NCBI GenBank assembly: GCA_930367215.1 | Contig: OV884057.1 | Location: 250,196,830-250,260,829, forward strand | DNA from: Pollenia angustigena | Lineage: Eukaryota > Arthropoda > Insecta > Diptera > Polleniidae | Reading direction: 5' to 3' | DNA: 64,000 bases | Position numbers and translations under genes: made by a program | Shown here: positions 24,794-36,860 of the stretch, piece after piece | How the letters are laid out: every line of letters begins with the position of its first letter | How positions within the stretch are numbered: position 1 is the stretch's first letter | Notes under the pieces: generated by a model | The model's input: only the letters and a program-made list of their open reading frames with translations | What the model was told of the DNA's origin: nothing | Database searches by the model: none

Positions 24794-25178
24794 GTAGTGT
24801 TTTGTTTTTAAACATTTTTGTTTAAACACTAATTGGCTAATCATTTCACTTAGAACGTGTTAATAGTCGTAACAATACAAATGTTTTGTTTTCGTTTTTT
24901 GACAATTTACACATTAACTGAGTTTTATGCAACAATGCTGCTAAAAAATAAAACAAACATTTGAAGGAAATAATTGTTACTTTTAATTTTTGGTTTTCAG
25001 CTAACTAAAAAAATACTTTTTTTCTTTAAAGCAAATTACTCTGCTCAATGTGGTGAAAAAATTTTTGCGACCAACATTTTTAAATTTCGAAAAAAGAAAA
25101 TTTACAAAAAAGCAAATAATAAAGAATTAATACATTTTATGCTTAAAAATGTATTATTTTTAGTGCCAGGTTTTAGAC
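24151..25178. other. AT-rich stretch without recognisable genes
   Basis: A T tract of about 30 bases lies at 24763-24793. Nothing else was identified. Confidence 0.5.
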
Positions 25179-25375
25179 TACCCCCCGTATTCATAAACGA
25201 TTTTTAAGTTTAACAAACGCTTATTAAGGATAATTTTCATAGTAAATTTGTTATTTAATGCCTGTATTCACAAAAATTTTTTAAATTTAATAAAGGTTTA
25301 AAAACAAATTAACTATGAAAATTATCCCTAATAAACTTTTGTTAAATTTGATAATCGTTTATGAATACGGGGGTA
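25179..25375. mobile_element. foldback MITE with TACCCCCGTATTCATAAACG ends
   Basis: The left end TACCCCCCGTATTCATAAAC pairs with GTTTATGAATACGGGGGTA at the right. Pairing continues through GATAATTTTCATAGT. The centre carries a third related unit (CCTGTATTCACAAAAATTTT). It has no coding content. Confidence 0.7.
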
Positions 25376-25642
25376 AACCTTTATTCAATTTAAAAAAATT
25401 TTATGAATACAAGCAATAAACTTTATGTGAAATCGAATCGAATGTGAAATCGAATCAAGTTAATTAAAAATTTAATCAATTGAATTAAACGTTTAATTAA
25501 GTTAATTAAACGTTTAATCAATTGTATTAAGCTTTTAATTGATACTATTAGTTTGTTTTTTGGTGCAACTTTAATTAAAATTTATAATTAATATCACAAA
25601 TTTTTCAATTGAAAACAGTTTTTATTTTTTTCTTTGTACCTA

Positions 25643-26575
25643 ATGGGTGATTTTTTAAGAGCTATAGGAAAGTTTAAAAAAAAACACATAAAATTCAGAA
25701 AAATGCATTAAATCATTATTTGAATCGATAGTACGGTCCATATAATTTAATGTTTAAAGATTATTTCATGCAAATATTGACCGCGACTGCGCCTCAAATG
25801 GTCCATCCACTAAGTTCAATTTTGCATTACTCTTTCCAACATTTCGGCCGGTATCTCATGAATAAATGCTTCAATGTTGTCTTCCAATGCGTCAATTAAA
25901 GCGGGCATGTGTATATAGACATGAGCTTTAACATAGCCCCACAAAAAATAGTCTAAACGCCTTAAATCGCACGATCTAGACGGCCAATTGACCCGAACGT
26001 GAAATAAAATGTTCACCGAACTCGCCTCTCAATAAGTCCATTGTTAAGCGTGCTGTGTGGCATGTGGCACCGTCTTGTTGAAACCACATGTCATGCAATT
26101 CAAGCTCTTGCATTTTGGGCAAAAAAAAAGTTGGATATCACCTCACGGTAGTGCTCACCATTCACAGTTACGTTACGATTCGCATCGTCTTTGAAGAAGT
26201 ACAGTCCAATGATGCCACCAGCCCATAAACCGCTCCAAACTGTGAATTTTTCTGGATGCATTGGTAGCTCTTGCAATGCTTCTGGCTGATCTTCACTCGA
26301 AAATCGACAATTCTGCTTATTAACGTACCGAATAGCCGCTTCAGTGGGTCGATTAAACTGACCATAAAATGGAAGAAGCGCGCGATGAACTTTCTTAACA
26401 GAGCACGCATTTTGATAATAAAATTCAATAATTTGCAAGAGTTGTTCGTTTGTAAGACGATTCATGGTTAAATTATAAACCAAACTGAAGATGTTTGACA
26501 GTGAAACAAAACACGCAACGTGCGTCAGCTGTTTAAACCAGTGTTGCCAAAAAGATAATAGCTAAAAAATCACCC
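25643..26575 (-). mobile_element. Tc1/mariner element, internally deleted, copy 2
   Basis: The ends GGGTGATTTTTTAAG and GCTAAAAAATCACCC are flanked by TA (25641-25642, 26576-26577). It is 933 bp long. It shares the internal deletion junction of the copy at 9064-9952, which marks both as members of one deleted subfamily. Confidence 0.88.
25816..26465 (-). pseudogene. Tc1/mariner transposase pseudogene, copy 2
   Basis: The minus strand encodes MNRLTNEQLLQIIEFYYQNA, then jumps from PTEAAIR directly to YVNKQNCRF, and continues VWSGLWAGGIIGLYFFKDD. After a frameshift (about 26100) come QQDGATCHTA and, at 25816-26016, NWPSRSCDLRRLDYFLWGYV and ALEDNIEAFIHEIPAEMLER. The second and third catalytic aspartates are present (QQD and CDL). 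The first is lost with the internal deletion of roughly 120 residues. This copy is less damaged than copy 1 but still non-functional. The spacing of about 36 residues between the last two aspartates is estimated from the reading frame and is not that of classical DD34D mariner. Confidence 0.85.
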
Positions 26576-26577
26576 TA

Positions 26578-27445
26578 CATATTTGTTGCTAGACACATTT
26601 AACATACATATTTTTAATTTGTAAAACTTCTTTATAAAATTTTAAACGATATTTTTTAAATGAAATCAAATAGAGTTCATAATATTTAAAAGATTTTGTT
26701 GTTAGCAACATGTTGCCTCAAACAATTTCTTTGTTTAACTTCAAAACTACTGCATTATTTTGATTAGAAACTCTATTTATTAATATTTAAAATTTAAAAC
26801 AACTACTTCATTTGTAAGTGCTACACAAACTTACAAATATATAACGCAAAAAAAACGAATAACATTTTTGAAAAATTTACAAAAAAAAAAAAATACATGA
26901 AAAAATTTAATAAAAAAAAAAACTACCTCCAACAAACGCACTCGTACAAAGTATCAGCTATCACGGGCAATCAATCACTCACTACAAACTTCATTGTGTA
27001 ATAAAACTAAACAACAACAACAAAACGTTTAAAAAATTTTTGTCAATCCAAATTTTTTCATTGGCCAACAATAAATAAAATACATGAAATTACATACAGT
27101 AGTACCAACTGAATAACAGTTAACAGTAAAACTAACAACAATTTGTGTAAACAAATACAATAATAAACTAAATTTCAGTAGATGATGATGTCAAAGGCCT
27201 GGGCATCAAGGCCTAGATAAACGGTTTTGGTTAATTAGTAACGTGAACCATGATTTTATTTGTAAAGTTTTAGAAAAATAGAGAAAACATTAAGCATAAA
27301 AATGTACTTTGGAATAGTACTAAAAAACTGCCTGCATGTCATAGTTAATAAGTGTTGATTTATGTACATATTCGCAATTTTGTGTATTTCGGATTGCAAG
27401 TTTATGCAATTGTAACATATTTTGTATCAATGATAAATGACGTAT
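26578..27445. other. AT-rich stretch without recognisable genes
   Basis: It holds a perfect GCAACATGTTGC at 26705-26716. Nothing else was identified. Confidence 0.45.
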
Positions 27446-27448
27446 TTA

Positions 27449-28119
27449 AGCCCTTATGACACTACATTTTTAATGCATTGTTCAAGTTTTGGTGAACAGT
27501 TCAAATATAAAGTAATAGAAAAATTTACCAAGTGCGAAGGGTTCAGCTGTATTACGATAAATGGCAAACTGTCAAAAATTTTACAAAAGCTATCGATAAA
27601 AAATTAAGTTATGTCAAAAAAAATGTAAAATTGTTCAACTTAAAATTGACATTTCAAGCTTGAAATATTAAAAGTGTTGCTGAATCAGCGGCTTACGGGC
27701 AAATTCAGCGATTTACCGCTTTTTGTTTTAAGGTTTCTCATAAACAAAAAGTTGGCAACATTTAATAAAATTTAATAGAACGGGGATGGCTAAGGTGTTT
27801 CAATTGTACTTTTTTGTTGATACTTTTTAAAATCAGATTTATAATACGCTTTTGTGGTGTTTTAAATGAACATAAATGAAATTAATTTCAACTATAAAAA
27901 TCCTTTAGTACAATTAGGGTAAAAAAGTACAATTTTTAAAGGTTGTTGGTACAATTTTAAAAATTCTCAACGCCATCCCTGAAACAAAACCATAACGAGA
28001 GAAAAAAAATAAAAAACTTTGCTTACATTTTTTTATAGTTTGCTCTTTCTAACATTTACTGTTTCTTTCTTTCAATTCTATATCAATTAATGAATGAAAA
28101 ATGTAGTGTCATAAGGGCT
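27449..28119. mobile_element. Tourist-like element with AGCCCTTATGACACTACA ends
   Basis: Perfect inverted ends of at least 20 bp (AGCCCTTATGACACTACATT) are flanked by TTA on both sides (27446-27448 and 28120-28122). It is 671 bp with no transposase. A second inverted-repeat element (27781-27981) is nested in the middle. Confidence 0.8.
27781..27981. mobile_element. nested MITE with CRGGGATGGC ends
   Basis: The left end CGGGGATGGC and the right end GCCATCCCTG define a 201-bp element inside the element at 27449-28119. CAGGGATGGC resembles hAT-type ends, but the flanking 8 bp (TAATAGAA, AAACAAAA) do not match well. Confidence 0.55.
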
Positions 28120-28691
28120 TTAGTTTAGTTTACAATGCTTGTTGCAAAACATGAAATAAACAGCTGATCGGTAATAAAAAGTGTAAAGGGCTTAATAAAC
28201 GTCACAAATGGCATGGCAAACATGTCAAAATTTAACGTTTGTACAAACATTTTGTGTTGTCAATTGGGGTGTTTGCTGTTTGGACAAACATTTGAAGCAA
28301 TGTTTGCAGAAATATTAAAAATTTTTAATATTTGGCAGACATGTTGGATATTTGTCAAACTTTTTGTGACCTCTAATGCTAAATGTATTCAATTCCGTTA
28401 ATTTTTAATATAAAACCACATTATTTAGTAGTATTGCTTGCCACAAAATAGCTCGTTGTTTAAATCACTTTTTACTATAAATTTGTTGCTTTATTTTATA
28501 ATTTCTTCTCCGTTTTAAGCAAAAAGCAACAAAATTGCCGCAGCACTACTGGCATCTGCATTCATTGAAAACAAAACAAAAATGAAAATTAATGTTTGTA
28601 CGGAGAGTATTTGTGTTGTTTATTGTCCAACCCCAAACGGAAACAATGTGTTTGTTTGCCAAGCATTTTGTGTGGTTTATTTTTCCCTTAA

Positions 28692-28965
28692 GTCTGTGTT
28701 CATACGGCTCATGTCTTATTGACAAGATTCTTCCTTTTTCTTCTTTGAACATGAATTGCCGTTCAAATGATTCATGTCATGTTGACGCCATGTTTTTTAT
28801 TTTGTTTTATTTGATATTGAAAACAAAAACAAAATTAAACAACGAATAAGAAAGCAAAACGTAAAGACAGTACATGCATCTGTGTACTCGTTTCTTTTCC
28901 CCTCGTCCTTCTCGCCAATAAAGTAGAAATCTTGTCAATTAGACATGAGCCGTATGAACACAGAC
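28692..28965. mobile_element. Tourist-like MITE, GTCTGTGTTCATACGGCTC ends, copy B2
   Basis: Same ends as the copy at 10166-10426 but in reverse orientation, with TAA on both sides (28689-28691 and 28966-28968). The interior GTAAAGACAGTACATGCATC is strongly conserved between the copies, so both are relatively young. Confidence 0.82.
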
Positions 28966-29069
28966 TAACTGAGCGTCAGCTGTCGGTTGGCAATTAAGTG
29001 TTGCATACGTCGAGTAAATATAAACAAAGAGTTTTAAGTGTTGCATAATACCAAAATAGTAGCAAGTGC

Positions 29070-29488
29070 CCCAGCGGGAAAAAGAAGGAGTACGAATGCC
29101 TTCTAGAAGGCCTCTGTACTCCTTTTTTTGATAAACAAGGCCTGATCGCTCCATTCCATACTCATATCTTTTTTACACACGTTGTCATTGTGGAATAGGC
29201 CTTCCGCTCTCGCTTCTTCAGCAGGTACATAAGAATAGTAGCAGGATAAAAAGAAAATTTATTTTGCTTTTGCTTGTCAAAAAAAAAAAAAAAACAACAC
29301 AAATAATGTTACTCCTTCACTACACCCTTCCCACAGAAGCGAGTGTGGAAGGTGTCTTATCTTTTATACCAAAGAGCCGAGTCTTTCTATGAGGCATTCT
29401 TTAGCTGTTAGATAAGAATAGTAATTGAATCAAATTGAATTTTTAAGAAGGCCTGAAGTGGGAAGGTCTTCTGAGTTTTCCCGCTGGG
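29070..29488 (+). mobile_element. MITE with CCCAGCGGGAAAA ends, copy P1
   Basis: It begins CCCAGCGGGAAAAAGAAGGA and ends TTTTCCCGCTGGG. The flanks GCAAGTGC and GCAATGCT are similar, a possible degenerate 8-bp duplication. An inner hairpin AGGAGTAC...GTACTCCT lies near 29085-29125. It pairs along its length with the inverted copy that starts 35 bp downstream. Confidence 0.7.
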
Positions 29489-29523
29489 GCAATGCTGTAA
29501 ATTTTGCTGATATAGAGCAGCGA

Positions 29524-29910
29524 CCCAGCGGTAAAACTCAGAAGACCTTCTTAATTCAGGCCTTTTAAAAGGCCTGCCTAAAAATTGTTTTGATTAAATT
29601 ACTTTTCTTATCTAACTGTTAAAGAATCCCTCATAGAAGGCCTCGGCTCTTTGGTGTAAAAGATAAGATACACTTTCCACAATCTCGCTTCTATGAGAAG
29701 GGAGTAGAGAAGGAGTAACATTTTTTGTATTGTTTTCCTGCACAAGCAAAAGCAAAACAATTATTTTTTTCATCCCGTTACCATTCTTATGTACCTGCTA
29801 AAGAAGCGAGAGCGGAAGGCCTATTCCGCAATGAGCGGGCCTTGTTTATCAAAAAAAGGAGTACAGTGGCCTTCTAGAAGGCATCCGTCCTCCTTCTTTT
29901 CCCCGCTGGG
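29524..29910 (-). mobile_element. MITE with CCCAGCGGGAAAA ends, copy P2 (inverted)
   Basis: The reverse complement begins CCCAGCGGGGAAAAGAAGGA and follows copy P1 through GATAAACAAGGCC, AAGCGAGAG and the TTTTGCTTTTGCTTG block. Together P1 and P2 make arms of about 400 bp around a 35-bp spacer. Confidence 0.7.
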
Positions 29911-29969
29911 GATATGCAATCTATACTATTACACTTTACAATTGTATGAGTTGTATGCATTCAACATAT

Positions 29970-30596
29970 CCCAGCTAGCATTTGGCTGATTATTTTTTGA
30001 TAAAATCGCCCAAATGATTCTTTTTAGATCAGTTTTGATGATAAAAAACTGATTTATCACTTGAGTGATTGAAAAAGGATTCATATATGATTCATTTATA
30101 CATATGTTCAAATAATGATTTTTAGATATTTTGAATTGTTGTTTTTGCCAAATAGAAAAAATAAAAATAGAAACTTTCATGTCAGTCAAACAAATAAAAA
30201 GCTGGACTAAAACAGAAGCCCAAAAATTATTGACAATTTATGAACATAATTGTTTCTTCTCTTCTATTTTCCAATTACTTTTGTTTGGTTCAAAAGCCAT
30301 AATGGTGCTGATTTTATCGGAGAAAAATTAAAAAAAAAATGACAATTAAAAAATGATATGAAATATACATATAATCAAAAACTATAAAATTTAGGATTAA
30401 AAAATGAGACAAAAATGATCAAAAAGGAATCAGAAAATTGTAACACAAATGATTCTTTCAGGTGATTCATCGGTAGAGTACCATTTTCTCACCACGAAAG
30501 TATAATTTATGATTGAAAAATTAGCTCATATACGGACATTTTGCCCTTGAAGCTGATTCCTAAATGATTAGATTATGATACAAAATGCTAGCTGGG
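29970..30596. mobile_element. element with CCCAGCTAGCATTT ends
   Basis: Inverted ends CCCAGCTAGCATTT and AAATGCTAGCTGGG lie 627 bp apart. The interior is rich in the word AATGATTC and its variants. No transposase was recognised, and no target duplication is readable. Confidence 0.65.
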
Positions 30597-30609
30597 ATGT
30601 TGTTCTTAA

Positions 30610-31590
30610 CAGGGCTGCCATGTTCTTTTTTCCTTGTCCCCAAAAAATTAAAAATATATCCCCAAAAATTCCCAAATTAAAAAACAAAACCTTAAAAAGT
30701 TAATATTTTTTTCTGACCAAATTTAAAATTTTTTTTAGAAATATAAGAAAAATTATAATAGGAAATCCCCACAAATTGCCAAATAAAAATGTTTAGTAAA
30801 AAAATTATTTTATTTTGTTTGTAGCGACTGGTTTCGGCATTTTTTTAAATTCTTTTTATGCGACTTTAGTGAGGAATTACAAGCAGAACAATCGGCTGTT
30901 TTCGAAGACGAATGAGCCAATTTATAAGAATTTGGAGCTTGTTCGATTGGTTTTAGTCATCCTTAAAATCAACAATCAAAATACATTGTATATCCCTCAT
31001 TTATTTAATACTTCGATGCATTATTTTTCCCAAACTTTATTATATTGTCTTTCATATTCACTTATTTTTGGGGAAGATACGTATTTGCTTAAAAATTGTC
31101 TTTAAAAAAACAATAATTGTATGTGTTGTCAACGGTCTCAGATCCTTTTTTAATTCTTCTTTTTTAAAATATTCACTCAAGAATAATAACATAAATTCAC
31201 ACTTTAGCACACTCAACAAAAATGATTATCTTAATTAGGACCCTTTACACCGTCTTCGTTGTTGATAAGAGTAAGATAAAAGATTTGCTTCTTTTTTTAT
31301 ATTTTATATACGAAACAAAAAAAAACTAAGCGTAAATAATAAAAAAAAAGGGGAAATACGAATTTTTTTTCTCCAAAAAATCCCCAAATGGCTTTCTTTG
31401 TCCTTTTTGCTGGCATGAAATCCCCAACTTTGGGGAAAAATCCCCAAAAAAAAACTAAGCGTAAATAATAAAAAAAAAGGGGAAATACGAATTTTTTTTC
31501 TCCAAAAAATCCCCAAATGGCTTTCTTTGTCCTTTTTGCTGGCATGAAATCCCCAACTTTGGGGAAAAATCCCCAAGTCTGACAGCCCTG
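30610..31590. mobile_element. hAT-like non-autonomous element, CAGGGCTGYCA ends
   Basis: It starts CAGGGCTGCCATG and ends GACAGCCCTG. The flanks GTTCTTAA and GTTGCTAA agree at 6 of 8 bases, consistent with the 8-bp duplication made by hAT transposases. The interior is enriched in TCCCCAAAAA, and its right third is a 129-bp tandem duplication. An ORF at 30815-31105 has no recognisable domain. Confidence 0.65.
31318..31575. repeat. tandem duplication, 129-bp unit, 2 copies
   Basis: The block from ACTAAGCGTAAATAAT to CTTTGGGGAAAAATCCCC is repeated head to tail with a period of 129. No differences were seen on reading. It creates overlapping repetitive ORFs on the minus strand that are artefacts of the duplication. 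It lies inside the hAT-like element. Confidence 0.85.
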
Positions 31591-31599
31591 GTTGCTAAC

Positions 31600-33456
31600 A
31601 TTGTTAAATTCTTTACAATGTGTGTGCACTACTGTGACCGCAAGTTATATGGGCAATTTTTTTTCGTATTTTCACTTGGCAAACCCCTTAAAATGATTCC
31701 AAATTAAAAAAAAAAAAATATATATAAAAAATTTTAGATCGTTTGTGTAGTTATTAGCCGTGCCTTGAGCCAACAAAGTTTGCTTAAATGCTATTTTTCT
31801 CGCTATGGGTCGCTTTAATTGTTGATGACTTCCGTAATATATATTTTATAGAAAAATCTTACTTACAAATATTCTAGGGCTATATCTTATGAACAATGTT
31901 GCTCTGTATTAGTTTTCTTTAACATGAATTTTTTACCCAGAAAAAACCAAATTTAAAAAAATTAACACCGAAATTTTCACATATCTTCCCATTATTTGCC
32001 TGGTGATTACACTACGTGACAAATTTTCAATAAAGTCGTGACCAAATGGTTCTGACAGCTAAACTTTCCCCTGAATCCGAATCTGAAGTCAGAATTGTCA
32101 AAAGTATAACAGTTTTTGAGATATTCCAAAATAACCGTTATTTGTGTTTTTAAAAAAGATGATGTGACTGAAATGCAAATATCTTCAACAATTTTGAACG
32201 GACTATGTATTTCTTTCTTTTTATTGAGAGGTTATAAAATTTATTAAATAACCATGGGTCGTTTGAAGAGATGAGTCATTAAATGGCAGAGTTATAGGGG
32301 ACAAAACTTCAAACTTCATTACACTGCTTAAAAAATAATAAATCATAATAAATGGCTGCGTAATGGCACCTCAAAATTCCATTTTTTACGTTTTTGCAAA
32401 ATTTTTCATTTTTATTTCGTTTTTTTCTACGTTATAGTAAAGATCTGGAATGTTTTATTTTTGAACCACACAGTTTATTTAATTACCAACATTTTAAGCG
32501 TAATCGGATGAAAAATAAAGTTTTTATTAAGAATTTTGTGGAACGACAATATTTTTATCTTCATTGCTCACACACTATATTCGGCGTCCATCAATTTTAA
32601 CGTATTTAAAAAAAGACGGAATTTTGTATGAGATGAAATTTTGAGGTGCCATTACTCAGCCATTTCTTATCAGATAGAAATTTTCAGCATATCGAGGGAA
32701 AAGGTTTTCAATTACCTTTCCAACGATTTGGTTGGGCTCCACAATGGTTTGAGTGGGACCATACACCGAAAAACACAAAAGTACCGTTATCTAAAAAACG
32801 GTACTTAGAAAAAACAAATTACAGCGTTTTTCGTGTTCAGGAGATCCCAATTAACTTATCTAGGCATGTGGCGTTCTTGGTATTTTTTGGCTGTAAACCA
32901 GTATTATAAATTTTATGATTTTGTTCAATTTGGTCTTTTCAAGTTGTTTTTTAAACCAAAAAATAAAACTTTTTTAAGTTTTATAACTTAGCCTATTTCA
33001 ATACAAACATTTTGTGCCCAATAGGATCCAGATCGGTGCAAAAATTACATAGTTGCAGAAGATTAATTGAATTAACCCACCTTTAGATTTGTATCAAAAC
33101 ACAACAAATAAATAACGCTATCAGCCGTCACAACCAAGTACTACAGTGCAAGAGTAGTGTTAACTCCTCATTATCTCATAAATAGTGGACAAAACTTTAA
33201 ACTTCATTATAAATTTTATGATTTTGTTCAATTTTGCTCTTTTCAAGTTATTGTTTTTAAACTAATGATTTAAAAATCCTAATGTCATATTGCATGTGAC
33301 ATTAGATTATTTTAATATGAACAATTTGCGCCCAACAAGACAAAGATTGGTACAAAAATGACAAAGCTACATTTAGTAAATGTACCCACATAGAAATTCA
33401 ATAGCTTTAAGCTATTGTTAATATTTATTTTTACTAAAAATGTAGCTTTGTATATT
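31600..33456. other. stretch without recognisable genes
   Basis: Two segments (about 32905-33010 and 33207-33300) share TTTTATGATTTTGTTCAATTT and following bases. They appear to be fragments of one old repeat. No protein motif was seen. Confidence 0.4.
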
Positions 33457-33691
33457 TGAGGCTATCAGCGCAGAAGTGGTGTAACCCCAGACTACTTATT
33501 ATGAGATAATGAGGAGTTAACACTCCTCTTGCACTATAGTATTTGGTTGTAAAGCCCCGTGAAATAACTATGTTTCTAGCGCCAACTGTTTCGGATACAA
33601 ACAGTTGGCTTACTCGACTATTGCACTGTAAAGAACAGTGCAAAGAACAAATTAAATTGTAGGTTACACCACTTCTGCGCTGATAGCCTCA
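33457..33691. mobile_element. MITE with 30-bp perfect inverted ends
   Basis: The left end starts TGAGGCTATCAGCGCAGAAG and continues TGGTGTAACC. The right end is its exact complement over 30 bases. It is 235 bp and non-coding. Flanks do not give a clear duplication. A related inverted segment (CAAGTACTACAGTGCAAGAG) occurs near 33138. Confidence 0.75.
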
Positions 33692-33824
33692 TTTATGATA
33701 GCAATTTGTTTTTTTGATAGTTAACATTTTGATACAATTTTCGTTCGTTTTATATTTCATTTTACGTTGATAAATACATAGTACTTAAAGTGTACCCTTT
33801 TACCTCTACCACCCTTTATCTTCT

Positions 33825-34113
33825 TAACTAATCAACCGGTTTTCTTAAAAATTGGCATGCAGACACTGTAACATCTGAAAGAGAACAAGGCATGAGGAGT
33901 AAAACCTCCCCCTTCCTATATCTTTTTAACTTAACAACTGATTTTCTTGAAATTTGGCGGGCAAATAGTGTAACATCTGGAAAGAACTATAGCCTATAGT
34001 TTTTATTAACTTCTTAACTAATCAACCGGTTTTCCTAAAATTTGGCATGCAGACTCTGTAACATCTGAAAGAAATAAGTTATGTGGCAAAACAACGTTTG
34101 CCGAGTCAGCTAG
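33825..34113 (+). mobile_element. Helitron 3' end with internal subrepeats
   Basis: The 3' terminus GTCAGCTAG followed by T, preceded by a GGCAAA...TTTGCC hairpin (34085-34102), is typical of Helitrons. Upstream are three subrepeats of the phrase CTTCTTAACTAATCAACCGG / TTTGGCATGCAGACTCTGTA. The 5' end was not located. Confidence 0.65.
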
Positions 34114-34119
34114 TTATTA

Positions 34120-36029
34120 ATAAAACTATACGCATTTATATTTTAATTACACAATACAACACACAATTCATTTTAGACAAAAGCCTTAATATCTCAAAAC
34201 ACGAAATTTCTACTTAAGCCAGTACTATGTATTGCCACAGACTTATACCCTTTGTTTTTTTTTTTTATATAAGCTTGTTTCTTAGTTTGTAATTTTAACC
34301 ATATTGATCTTAGACTCTAAGAGTGGGTTTTTTACTTAGAGTTTAAACCAGGATCAATAGTAAGATTTGTTAATCTTATAATAAAATTAATCTAGCCTTA
34401 ATCCTCTTTGGCGTTTTTAAGTGAAAGATTAAAGATTTTAGCATTGCCATATGAATTGACAATACTTTTATGTATAAGTATGGCAGTTTAAAACAAATGC
34501 CAAAAATTGTCAGCAAATTACTGTTCTTAACGTGAAAAAGAAGAAGAAAAGGCGAGAATTTGGAGTAATACTAAATAACATTATATTATATATTTATAAA
34601 TAAATGAAATAGAAATAGAAGCAAAATAATCAAGAAATATATTTAATGAAATTTTAAATAAAAAAAAATAAAAATATTTCCTTTTATAAGCTGTTAGTAC
34701 TTTTGAAAGTTCTGTCGCAAGTTTAAACCGCCAACTTTGGGCGTTTAAACATGGAAACAAAATGAAATAATCGACTACCCAAAAACGAATTTCAAAGATT
34801 AGTTCTAATTTAATCGCTGATCTTTATGTCAAAAACTGGCGCTAAAAAATATATGTATTTTGGAAGCATTGAAAAGCTTGACAAATAAGCCACATCAAGC
34901 CAGTCTGGCAGCCCCAACTATACACTGTTTTGCAAATGCTACGATGTAAGATCATTTGCACAAGATTGTGAATAGGACTAATGAATAGTAAATTATTCAA
35001 ATACATAATTCTTTGTTTACATTTTTTAAAACATTGTATGCATTATAAACAAAAAAAAAACACCCATAAGTAAGTAAAACTAATAAATAAATAAATATTT
35101 ACAATTATTTATTGTTTTAACAATAATAAATTCAATAAATGGAATCTTGTAAAAATACAACAGCAAAAACATCGCTAAATGAGGGATTGTTTGTTGATTT
35201 TGTTAAATATTTCTTCTATTTACCCCTCCATTTAACAAAATGTTTATGCTTTGCCAGTCAAATACTTAATTTTACGTACTTTGTAAAATCCATTAATGGC
35301 ATATATATTTTTTTTTTTTTTTGATTATTTACTCGTACTATTAAATTCACTATGCGGAAGACAAGTACAGGTACAATAAAAAAAAACATTTTTTAAATCA
35401 ACTTTCGCCATAACAAATAATTTCGAGCCCAGTTTGGATTTGGAATACTTGTTCGCAGGCAGTATGATCATAATAAAAAATAATGACACACTTAAAAATT
35501 ATTTTTAAACCAAAGATTCACCTCACGACAAGCAGGCAGTTTTGTTGGCAGTGGCTACAAAAAAGGTACTTTTTGTGTAAATATTTTGTTGTAAAAAATA
35601 ATAATAAACTAAAATTTTGTCTAAGGTCATGGTACTTACATATAATAAAAGTTTTAAATTGAATTTTTTTTTTTATTTTGCTCAGCCGTTTTATTATTAT
35701 TATTGGTTTAGGGCAAACGTAAATTCTGTAAAACAAAAACTTACATTAGAAGTCAAAGTGTCTAATGCGGCAGTATAAATCCGTATTAAAATTTAAACAT
35801 GTTTCAGACTTTGCGAAATAGCCCCGCAACAATATTCGAATTTTCTTTTGGTGTCACTTCGACAACTCATACACGTTTAGACGTTACGTTTCATGTTGCA
35901 AGCTAAAAGCTACAATTCAAAGTTTAACCAAAAAATTCATCTTTATACTTAAAAAGTGGCGCAAACGTTAAAACGGCAAAGAATTCTGGTGAAGGGAATG
36001 TGGTTATTCAGTCAGGAATAAAATTATCA
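34120..36029. other. AT-rich stretch without recognisable genes
   Basis: Nothing identified beyond simple A/T runs (for example about 35309-35322). Confidence 0.45.
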
Positions 36030-36828
36030 AAAACAAGTTAGAGTGCTATATTCGGCTGTGCCGAATCTTTGATACCCTCCACCGACAGTTCGAATGTTTG
36101 AGGAGTAATATCTGTATGATGTCTATTTATTATTATTATCATAAACTGTGATGATTTGTTATTAATTATGGTTTTAGGCGACTAAACTGTTTTCCGGTAG
36201 TAGGGTTTATATGGGACCTAGGGTAAATTATGGACCGATCATCACAAAATTTCACAGCGTCATTTCTAGTCCTTTAAAACTGTGAAGTACCAATTTCTGT
36301 TATGATATCATTATTAATTATGGTTTTAGGTGTACTAAACTGTTTTCCGGGAGTAGGGTTTCTATGGGGCCTAGGGTAAATTATGTACCGATCTTCACGA
36401 AATTTCACAGTATCATTTATAGTCCTATAAAACTGTGACGAGCCAAATTTGTTGCGATAGCGTTATTTTTTACGGTTTAAGGCGTACTAAACTGTTTTCT
36501 AGGAGTAGTGTTTATATGGGGCTAAGGGTAAATTATGGACGGATCTTCGCGAAATTTAACAGCGTGATTTCCAGTCAAATAAAACAAATTATTGCAAAAT
36601 CTAATCTCATTCCGTGTCTTGTTCCAGCATTTATGTTATTTTTTAAAACAAAATTATAAATTTTTTTAGGTGGTGGTTCCACATTTTGATTCATAGCTCT
36701 GGTCCTACTGAACCGATTTTGCTGAATTTCAATCCCAAACTGCTTAGGATAATTACAAGCAATTTGGCACCAAGTATGTTCATTTCTTTTGAGTTGTTCA
36801 TAAGTGAGCGTTCTTTCAACAGACGGGC

Positions 36829-36860
<32 letters not shown>

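Noticed and set aside
30815..31105. Transposase of the hAT-like element at 30610-31590
   Set aside because: The 96-codon ORF shows none of the hAT motifs (BED finger, DDE region, hATC).
31297..31629. 110-codon ORF with an internal protein repeat
   Set aside because: The repeat is entirely produced by the 129-bp DNA duplication inside a transposon, and both overlapping frames are open.
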